Source: Paracoccaceae bacterium (GTDB taxonomy: Bacteria; Pseudomonadota; Alphaproteobacteria; Rhodobacterales; Rhodobacteraceae). From it: 57,523 nucleotides of DNA. Each line of letters starts with the position of its first letter. Positions within the stretch are counted from its first letter, which is position 1. The DNA lies in NCBI GenBank assembly GCA_029246285.1, contig JAQWNW010000061.1, positions 1-57,523 of the forward strand. Reading direction: 5' to 3'. The notes below the pieces were generated by a model. That model saw only the letters and a list, made by a program, of their open reading frames with translations, was not told where the DNA came from and made no database searches. Below, in pieces: positions 51,875 through 57,523 of the stretch. A program made the position numbers and the translations under genes.

Positions 51875-52219
51875 TTAGAATGGTAATTTCATGCCTGGAG
51901 GAAGGTTTAAACCCTCTGTAAGCTTCGAAAGCTCTCTTTGTTTTGCTTCTTGCCCTTTGGTCATAGCGTCATTTAATGCTGCCACAATTAAATCCTCTAC
52001 GACTTCCTTTTCAGAAGCTACCAGTATTGAAGGATCAATTTCTAGTGATTTTACTTCACCCTTTGCATTTGAAGTAATCTTTACTAACCCCGCTCCAGCT
52101 TCAGCTTGTACTTCAACTTGCTCTAAATCGTCTTGGATTTGGGCCATCTTACCTTGCATTTCTTGCGCTTTTTTCATCATTTTAGCCATATCACCTAAGC
52201 CGCCTAAGCCTTTTAGCAT
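51875..52219 (-). CDS. ybaB: YbaB/EbfC nucleoid-associated protein
   Basis: 114 residues. A long N-terminal helix [40 protein letters not shown] in the DNA-binding sheet, and [19 protein letters not shown]. The short glycine-rich start [10 protein letters not shown] is usual in this family. It forms tweezer-like dimers that bind DNA. Between dnaX (46-base gap) and recR, the standard order. Confidence 0.95.
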   Translation of the reverse strand: MLKGLGGLGDMAKMMKKAQEMQGKMAQIQDDLEQVEVQAEAGAGLVKITSNAKGEVKSLEIDPSILVASEKEVVEDLIVAALNDAMTKGQEAKQRELSKLTEGLNLPPGMKLPF

Positions 52220-52265
52220 TGATCACTCCTATATTAAGTTATTTTTAAGCTTGAATATTACTTGT

Positions 52266-54014
52266 TTAATCATTTTCTTCAAACGGATCCCATTCTTCAT
52301 CATATGACGTTAAATTGGCTTCATCATCAGATTTATCACCTTCTGAAGTTTTGGTATAAATTTCCTGGATCTTAGCTTTTGGAAAGTTTTCTAGTGCTGA
52401 TTTTACCATTGGATTTTTTAAAGCTAATGAATGAAGATTTTTTGTTTCAACATCTCGTTGCTCTGAGATCGTTAGACCTCCGCCCTCATTCACGATGCTA
52501 ATCCCCCAATTCTCCCCGGTCCAAAATTTTAGTTTTTTTGCTAAGCGAGAAGGTAAATCTGTATTTGCTTCCTTTGTTAATTGAAATTCAATTCGACCTG
52601 GCTGATATTTTACCAATCTGAGATAACTTTCTACCTCTACGAGTAATTTCATATCCCGGTTAAATCGAATTAGTGACGTGACATCTTGAAAGGTATCGTA
52701 ATTAGATAAAGGATGTTTTTCGGAATTAACTTTTTCAACCAAAGCTAGACCACTTTTTGAGTGTGCAATTGAAGCTGATTGAGCCAGCGGCTTATCAATG
52801 TTTTGATGTTGGTTACTTGGTATTTTTGCACTAGTCTTAGTATTTGAATAATCTTGTTTTTCTAATTTTCGTATCAATTCATCAGGACTAGGCATTTCAG
52901 ACACATGTGTTAAGCGGATGACTGCCATTTCTGCAGCCATTATGGTGCTTGGCGCAAAAGTTATTTCTTCAAGTATTTTCAATAACATTTGCCACATTCT
53001 TGTTAATGAACGCATTGAAAGTTCTCTAGAAAACTTTAAACCTCTGTCACGTTCGTCTAGTGATACCGTTGGATCCTCTATTATATCCGGTGATATTTTG
53101 ACAACTGATATCCAGTGAGTGGTTTCTGCTAAATCCTTAAGTATAATTAACGGATCAGCTCCGTTAGCATATTGAGTAGACAATTCATCCAATGCTAATT
53201 TTACTTCACCTTTCATAATTAGCTCAAACAGGTCTAAGATTCTTGACCTATCAGCTAATCCAATCATGTCACGAATTGTCTCTACGCTTGCACCTGCGTT
53301 ATCGATTGATATTGCCTGATCTAGCATAGAAATAGCATCGCGTACTGAGCCTTCTGAAGCTCTAACTATTATTGAGATTGCTCCATCAGATATGGCTGCT
53401 TTTTCTTTTGTCACTATAAATTTCAAATGATCAATTAGCACTTCTGGCTCAATTCTCTTTAAGTCAAAGCGTTGACATCGTGATAGAACAGTAACTGGAA
53501 CTTTACGTATTTCAGTTGTTGCGAAAACGAACTTAACGTGTTCTGGGGGCTCTTCTAAAGTCTTTAATAGCGCGTTAAATGCGCTAGTGGATAACATATG
53601 CACTTCATCAATAATATATATTTTATAACGAGCAGATGAAGTACTGTAGTGTACCGAGTCAATTATGTCTCTTATATCCCCAACACCTGTTTGAGATGCT
53701 GCGTCCATTTCCACTACATCAATATGACGGCCGTCTGAGATTGATAAACAGTGCTCACATTTCCCACAGGGATCGGTCGTAGGTAATCCATTTCCATCTT
53801 CACCAATACAATTTAGTCCTTTTGCAATAATACGTGCAGTGGTTGTTTTTCCCGTACCTCGTATTCCCGTTAAAATGAAAGAATGGGCAATCCGATCTGC
53901 AGCAAAAGCATTTCTTAAGATTTTGACCATAGTTTCCTGCCCACGCAGGTCAGAGAAATTTTGGGGTCTATATTTTCTTGCCAGTACTTTATAAGGTTTA
54001 AATTCTTCTACCAT
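52266..54014 (-). CDS. dnaX: DNA polymerase III tau/gamma subunit
   Basis: 582 residues. Clamp-loader AAA+ domain: Walker A TGIRGTGKTTTARIIAKGLN, a four-Cys zinc module (CIGEDGNG then DPCGKCEHC), Walker B IYIIDEVHMLS, sensor 1 FVFATTEIRKVP and the SRC motif SRCQRFDLK. After residue about 360 the tail is variable with a conserved-looking tau part (RLAKKLKFWTGENWGISIV), needed for polymerase binding. No A-AAA-AAG type slip site in frame was found, so no separate gamma form is predicted by frameshifting. Confidence 0.96.
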   Translation of the reverse strand: MVEEFKPYKVLARKYRPQNFSDLRGQETMVKILRNAFAADRIAHSFILTGIRGTGKTTTARIIAKGLNCIGEDGNGLPTTDPCGKCEHCLSISDGRHIDVVEMDAASQTGVGDIRDIIDSVHYSTSSARYKIYIIDEVHMLSTSAFNALLKTLEEPPEHVKFVFATTEIRKVPVTVLSRCQRFDLKRIEPEVLIDHLKFIVTKEKAAISDGAISIIVRASEGSVRDAISMLDQAISIDNAGASVETIRDMIGLADRSRILDLFELIMKGEVKLALDELSTQYANGADPLIILKDLAETTHWISVVKISPDIIEDPTVSLDERDRGLKFSRELSMRSLTRMWQMLLKILEEITFAPSTIMAAEMAVIRLTHVSEMPSPDELIRKLEKQDYSNTKTSAKIPSNQHQNIDKPLAQSASIAHSKSGLALVEKVNSEKHPLSNYDTFQDVTSLIRFNRDMKLLVEVESYLRLVKYQPGRIEFQLTKEANTDLPSRLAKKLKFWTGENWGISIVNEGGGLTISEQRDVETKNLHSLALKNPMVKSALENFPKAKIQEIYTKTSEGDKSDDEANLTSYDEEWDPFEEND

Positions 54015-54119
54015 TTTTAGACCCGTGGTGCTTCATAGCGTCAATGTATATTGCTTAAGTACTAGCGGCAAGGAAATAGCTAAAATATAATTAACAAAAT
54101 TATTTGAATTTTTATTAAA

Positions 54120-54217
54120 GTGAGAGGTTGGACAACGACCTAAACGGTACCCGTTGCGGCTGCTTCCTTCCGGATCTGACCGGGTTGGCGAGGCGTTCAC
54201 CCGCGCCAACCTCTCAC
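54120..54217 (-). ncRNA. ffs: 4.5S signal recognition particle RNA
   Basis: The minus strand contains the universal Ffh-binding core: GGTCAGATCCGGAAGGAAGC with AGC following, as in bacterial domain IV. The ends pair perfectly (GTGAGAGGTTGG with CCAACCTCTCAC), defining a hairpin of about 98 bases, the small bacterial type without an Alu domain. It lies about 105 bases upstream of dnaX on the same strand, a conserved location. Ends are approximate by a few bases. Compared with E. coli, GGTCAGATCC has an A in place of G at one tetraloop-proximal site. Confidence 0.95.
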
Positions 54218-54307
54218 CTTTCACTTACTATGGGATAGAAAGTTTTTCAATAGTCTTGAATTGCCTTTAATACGGGGACATGCCAAAAAGATTTAAATGG
54301 AAATTTT

Positions 54308-55276
54308 ATGCTCGAAAATGAATTTGTAACTTTTAGTCAGAATTTTTTGGATCGATGTGGAAATCATCGCTCTAATCAAAAAAGAATAAATGAATACCTA
54401 TGTAACACCTCTGCTCAGTTTTTGATATACTGGAGAGGAAAGATACCTATTATCTCTGATGTTCACGATCAGTTGTGTTGGGTAAGAAGAGACCATCCCT
54501 TGGTCAAAAATTATTCTGGAACACCAACCTTCTTAGGTTTAGAAAATGATGTTCCATTCTTTTCAATAGATATTTCTAGCTGGTTACCAGAGAGTTATAA
54601 TGAGGCTTCCGCTGGGGCTTTTTTTGATTCCAATGTTTATAATCATCCTGATCTCCCCGAAAATTCATTTTTTGCAGAGCTTAGAGGCTTTATGAATCGA
54701 ATTTCAGCAAGAGAAGCTGAATTAGCTGTTATCACTCGTGGTATAAATGCTTGGCATGACAATAATTTATACTGTTCGAAATGTGGAAATTCGACAAGAA
54801 CAGCCAATGCCGGGTGGCAACGGAATTGCTTAAATTGTGGAGCTTTTCATTTTCCAAGGACAGATCCCGTTGTCATAATGTTAGTTATTCACGGGAATAA
54901 TATTTTGCTGGGTCGTAGTCATGGATGGCCTGAGAAAATGTATTCTTGTTTGGCTGGATTTATGGAGCCGGGAGAAAGTATTGAAGCAGCTGTTCAACGT
55001 GAAGTTTTGGAGGAAACCTCTGTAGTAGTTAAGAATGTTAGATATCTTACTAGTCAACCTTGGCCTTTTCCGTCCTCGCTCATGATAGGATGTGTCGCAG
55101 AGGCTTTATCCAAAAAGGTTTCGATTGACCCAAAAGAGATTGAAAATGCTTTATGGGTAAGCAGAGAAGAAATGTTGGAAGTCTTTTCAGGAAATAACGA
55201 GCGTATTTATCCGGCACGGGCTGGCTCAATTGCTCATTTTATGATAAAAAAATGGTTATCTGGAAACATAGAATAA
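54308..55276 (+). CDS. nudC: NADH pyrophosphatase / RNA decapping enzyme NudC
   Basis: 322 residues. A four-Cys zinc ribbon (YCSKCGNST ... NCLNCG) precedes the Nudix box GFMEPGESIEAAVQREVLEE, followed by the NudC-specific SQPWPFPSSLM that recognises NAD(H). The glycine at the end of the Nudix box consensus is Ser here (EETSV). It hydrolyses NADH and removes NAD caps from RNA. Start at ATG 54308 after TGGAAATTTT; divergent from ffs. Confidence 0.95.
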   Translation: MLENEFVTFSQNFLDRCGNHRSNQKRINEYLCNTSAQFLIYWRGKIPIISDVHDQLCWVRRDHPLVKNYSGTPTFLGLENDVPFFSIDISSWLPESYNEASAGAFFDSNVYNHPDLPENSFFAELRGFMNRISAREAELAVITRGINAWHDNNLYCSKCGNSTRTANAGWQRNCLNCGAFHFPRTDPVVIMLVIHGNNILLGRSHGWPEKMYSCLAGFMEPGESIEAAVQREVLEETSVVVKNVRYLTSQPWPFPSSLMIGCVAEALSKKVSIDPKEIENALWVSREEMLEVFSGNNERIYPARAGSIAHFMIKKWLSGNIE

Positions 55277-55287
55277 TTATTATTTGA

Positions 55288-56130
55288 TCAAGGATTTGCT
55301 TCAAGTCCTACGGAAAAACTTCCCAACATTTTGATGTATGTGCTATAATATGATAGTTCATCTAGGGCTAACTTTACATTGTCGTCATTAGGATGCCCTT
55401 CAATTTCAGCAAAAAATTGAGTGGCTGTAAATGAACCATCTAGCATATAACTTTCCAATCTGACCATGTTAACTCCGTTAGTTGCGAATCCACCCATCGC
55501 TTTGTATAGCGCTGCTGGAATATTTCTAACTCTAAAAACAAAACATGTTTTTATTTTCTTACTTTTTTCAAAATGCTCTTTTTTCTCGCGAGACATAATA
55601 ACAAACCTGGTAGCATTATGTTTGTTATCTTCTATTTCTTCCTCTAAAGTGGTTAGTCCATAAATTTCACCTGCCAGTGTAGTTCCTAAAGCAGCAACGG
55701 AGTTGTCTTTTAATTTGGCTACGTGCATGGCTGCGCCAGCTGTATCGCCCCAAGAAACTGAGTTTAAATTGTGCTTTCTTAAAAATCCTTGGCATTGACC
55801 TAGTAAGACAGCATGGCTTTTCGCTGTTCTTAAATCTGCCATTTTTGTACCGGGAATTGTTAGAAGGTTTATCTTAACCCGAACAAATTCTTCTCCCACA
55901 ATATGTAAATTGGAATTTGGTAGCAATCGATGCATGTCTGGTACTCGGCCATAAGTAGAATTTTCAACTGGTAGCATAGCCAGATCTGCTTTCTTTTGAA
56001 TTACTGCTTCGATAGCATCCTCAAATGTTTTACACGGTAAAACGTTCATCTTAGAGTCATATTGGTGGCAAGCTTGATGTGAGTAGGCTCCTAACTCACC
56101 TTGAAAAGAGATTTTTTTTGATGTTGTCAT
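55288..56130 (-). CDS. pheA: Prephenate dehydratase
   Basis: 280 residues from MTTSKKISFQGELGAYSHQA. The PDT domain has VENSTYGRVPDMHRLL and LPVE, and NKHNATRFVIMSREKK closes it. A C-terminal ACT domain (FRVRNIPAALYKAMGGFATN, then VRLESYMLDGS) gives phenylalanine feedback; the usual ESRP motif reads ESYM here. No chorismate mutase domain, so monofunctional. The ATG at 56128-56130 fits the family; a 16-residue extension is unlikely. Divergent from cycM over 130 bases. Confidence 0.94.
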   Translation of the reverse strand: MTTSKKISFQGELGAYSHQACHQYDSKMNVLPCKTFEDAIEAVIQKKADLAMLPVENSTYGRVPDMHRLLPNSNLHIVGEEFVRVKINLLTIPGTKMADLRTAKSHAVLLGQCQGFLRKHNLNSVSWGDTAGAAMHVAKLKDNSVAALGTTLAGEIYGLTTLEEEIEDNKHNATRFVIMSREKKEHFEKSKKIKTCFVFRVRNIPAALYKAMGGFATNGVNMVRLESYMLDGSFTATQFFAEIEGHPNDDNVKLALDELSYYSTYIKMLGSFSVGLEANP

Positions 56131-56260
56131 AAAATTTATCCAATTTGTTCCAAGGGCGTTTAGTCGCGGTTTGTACACCTTGCATCGCCGGTTGGGAAGA
56201 CGTTACAAGGGCTCTAGTAAATTTTTTTGGCTGATTGCCTTTGAGCGGAGTATAATTTTA

Positions 56261-56806
56261 ATGTTTGACACGATGACGATAACTAAAATGACTGCGGCAT
56301 TTTGTGGTTCTTTATTAGTTTTTTTGTTAACTTTGTGGTTGGCTGAAACATTATATCATGTTGGACATGATGACCGGTTCCATTTTGGTGGCCATCATGA
56401 GGCAGCATATGTAATTGAAGACGATACGGAAGTTGTTGAAGACGATACGGAAGTTGTTGAAGCACTTGCGGAAGAAGTCGATTTTGAGGTTATTTTAGCA
56501 TCTGCAAATCCTGAAAAGGGAGCGAAAGTTTTTTCAAAATGTAAAGCTTGTCATAAAATGACAGATGGAGAAAATGGAACTGGACCTCACCTTTACAAAG
56601 TGGTTGGTCGGGATATCGGCTCAATTTCTGAATATGGTTACTCTGGCACTTTGATGGAAATGGCAGGCGTTTGGGACGCAAATGCTTTAAATGGATTCCT
56701 TAAGAATCCTAAAAAATATGCCCCAGGTACAAAAATGGGTTTTGCTGGTTTGAAGAAAGAATCTGATCGAGCTAATTTGATTTCTTATTTAGCCACTTCT
56801 AAGTGA
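56261..56806 (+). CDS. cycM: Membrane-anchored cytochrome c (CycM/c552 type)
   Basis: 182 residues. MFDTMTITKMTAAF leads into one transmembrane helix (FCGSLLVFLLTLWLAETLY), which anchors the protein with its heme domain in the periplasm. A His-rich stretch (HVGHDDRFHFGGHH) and an acidic linker follow. The class I heme domain has CKACH and the axial Met in PGTKMGF. CycM carries electrons from the bc1 complex to cytochrome oxidase. The N-terminus is typical of Rhodobacterales CycM. The acidic linker holds an exact 21-base duplication. GGAG lies 11 bases before the ATG. Confidence 0.93.
   Translation: MFDTMTITKMTAAFCGSLLVFLLTLWLAETLYHVGHDDRFHFGGHHEAAYVIEDDTEVVEDDTEVVEALAEEVDFEVILASANPEKGAKVFSKCKACHKMTDGENGTGPHLYKVVGRDIGSISEYGYSGTLMEMAGVWDANALNGFLKNPKKYAPGTKMGFAGLKKESDRANLISYLATSK
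56417..56458 (+). repeat. Perfect 21-bp tandem duplication in cycM linker
   Basis: Bases 56417-56437 and 56438-56458 are identical, giving two copies of the heptapeptide EDDTEVV in the linker between membrane helix and heme domain. Being in frame and exact, it looks recent and probably varies in copy number between strains. Confidence 0.9.
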
Positions 56807-56947
56807 ACCCAAACAGGCAGTTTACTTTATAATTATGGTAGGCATAATTGAGAATTTTTGCTGATTATTTTACTGATTTTGATTTACCTTATGGACTCAT
56901 TCGCTACAGTAAAAAATATGAAACTTGGAATTATTGGGGTAAATATT

Positions 56948-57523
56948 ATGAATTTGTTCAAGGTGGGTGGTGTTTTTTCTTTTTGTCTCAAATCAGTTTT
57001 CACTATTTCAATTTTTTGTTTTTGGATTGCACAATCAGTGACTTTAAATGCGGAGCAAATTATAAAGTCTCATGGTATATCTACCTTTGGGGATTTAAAA
57101 TATCCACCTGATTTCAAATATCTAGATTATGTAAATCCAAATGCGCCCAAGGGTGGAGAGTTTTCTACGTGGGCTTTTGGTACATTTGATAGTTTATCCC
57201 CTTACATTTTGAAGGGGAACTCCGCTAGGGGTGCAACGCTGTTTTTTGAAAGTCTGATGACTGGAACGGCGGATGAGCCCGATTCCATGTATGGCTTGTT
57301 GGCTGAAAGTATTGAGTATCCAAAAAATAGGCAGTGGGCTATATTTAATATTAATCCGAAGGCTAAATTTTCAGATGGAAAGGCGGTACCAGCTGCTGCT
57401 GTTGTATTTTCTTTTTACACGCTTCTAGAAAAAGGTGTGCCAACTTTTAAGGTTACATTTTCAGATTTTGAAAAAGTAGAAGCTATAAATAAATACAAAG
57501 TAAAGTTTTTCTTTAAGGAGGGT
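56948..57523 (+). CDS. YejA-like peptide ABC transporter substrate-binding protein (5' part)
   Basis: 192 codons to the window edge, so the protein is incomplete. The N-terminus (MNLFKVGGVFSFCLKSVFTI) leads into a hydrophobic signal core and a probable cleavage near SVTLNAEQ. The mature part, HGISTFGDLKYPPDFKYLDY then VNPNAPKGGEF, is diagnostic of the YejA branch of family-5 peptide receptors; GLLAESIEYPKNRQWAIFNI and KFSDGKAVPAAAVVFSFY follow the family layout. In-frame ATGs also occur at 56918 and 56891 but without an SD, while GGGG precedes 56948. yejB, yejE and yejF would be expected beyond the edge. Confidence 0.88.
   Translation, partial: MNLFKVGGVFSFCLKSVFTISIFCFWIAQSVTLNAEQIIKSHGISTFGDLKYPPDFKYLDYVNPNAPKGGEFSTWAFGTFDSLSPYILKGNSARGATLFFESLMTGTADEPDSMYGLLAESIEYPKNRQWAIFNINPKAKFSDGKAVPAAAVVFSFYTLLEKGVPTFKVTFSDFEKVEAINKYKVKFFFKEG

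Noticed and set aside
52266-54014. Programmed frameshift site in dnaX
   Set aside because: A-rich codon pairs occur (for example in the LEKQ and AKKLK regions) but none is an in-phase A-AAA-AAG heptamer with a following stem.
54033-54224. 63-codon minus-strand frame upstream of dnaX
   Set aside because: It is the SRP RNA gene read as protein; the domain IV core and end pairing explain the sequence.
56848-57111. Open frame of 87 codons after cycM
   Set aside because: It overlaps the YejA-like gene in another frame; its product has no family features, while the other frame has a signal peptide and the HGISTFGDLKYP motif.
1-57523. tRNA, rRNA, CRISPR, insertion sequences, prophage or defence systems
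   Set aside because: All gaps were scanned by eye for TPsiC-like motifs, direct-repeat arrays, transposase frames and terminal repeats; none was found. A low-scoring element could still be missed.

Overview
The window looks like a chromosomal core segment of a low-G+C (about 40% or slightly below, judged by eye) marine alphaproteobacterium, most likely a streamlined member of the Rhodobacterales. Pointers are an AapJQMP amino-acid transporter, an ATP12-family F1-ATPase chaperone, the order rplQ-rarA-crcB-rluC, a zinc-ligand adenylate kinase lid, a fused two-subunit formate dehydrogenase, a SoxBDAG-type oxidase, and a membrane-anchored CycM-type cytochrome c next to pheA. Genes are tightly packed and no intergenic gap exceeds 300 bases. 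I saw no tRNA, rRNA, insertion sequence, prophage or CRISPR array.

Layout. (1) 1-5138, minus strand: aapJ-aapQ-aapM-aapP, then the 5' part of a cysteine-desulfurase-like enzyme that runs off the left edge. (2) 5373-8836, minus: rarA-crcB-rluC-ATP12 chaperone. (3) 8967-24450, minus: a long translation cluster running tuf, the S10/spc genes, secY, adk, rpsM, rpsK, rpoA, rplQ. (4) 24561-27513: an unknown lipoprotein, a PhyH-type dioxygenase and an aldehyde dehydrogenase. (5) 27624-34232, minus: ileS, an EamA transporter, rpsO and pnp, with hairpin-rich leaders before rpsO and pnp. (6) 34475-45953: truA, then a GlxA/GbdR-type AraC regulator divergent from soxB-soxD-soxA-soxG and fdsB-fdsA. (7) 45958-54217: carB, aspS, then ffs (SRP RNA)-dnaX-ybaB-recR. 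(8) 54308-57523: nudC, pheA, cycM and the start of a YejA-like peptide-binding protein.

How the parts fit. The most coherent accessory unit is 35237-45953. A betaine-type regulator faces a four-subunit flavin/folate demethylating oxidase, followed by an NAD-type formate dehydrogenase. Together they could strip methyl groups from a methylated amine and burn the resulting C1 unit to CO2. Within it, the SoxD subunit has lost most canonical zinc ligands and the formate dehydrogenase alpha subunit lacks the cysteines for one usual Fe-S cluster. The other notable layer is RNA structure between genes (aapJ/aapQ, tuf/rpsJ, pnp leader, rpsO leader) and five convergent gene pairs with almost no room for terminators. 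I found no clear evidence of a wholly new multi-gene system; the strongest leads are these variants.
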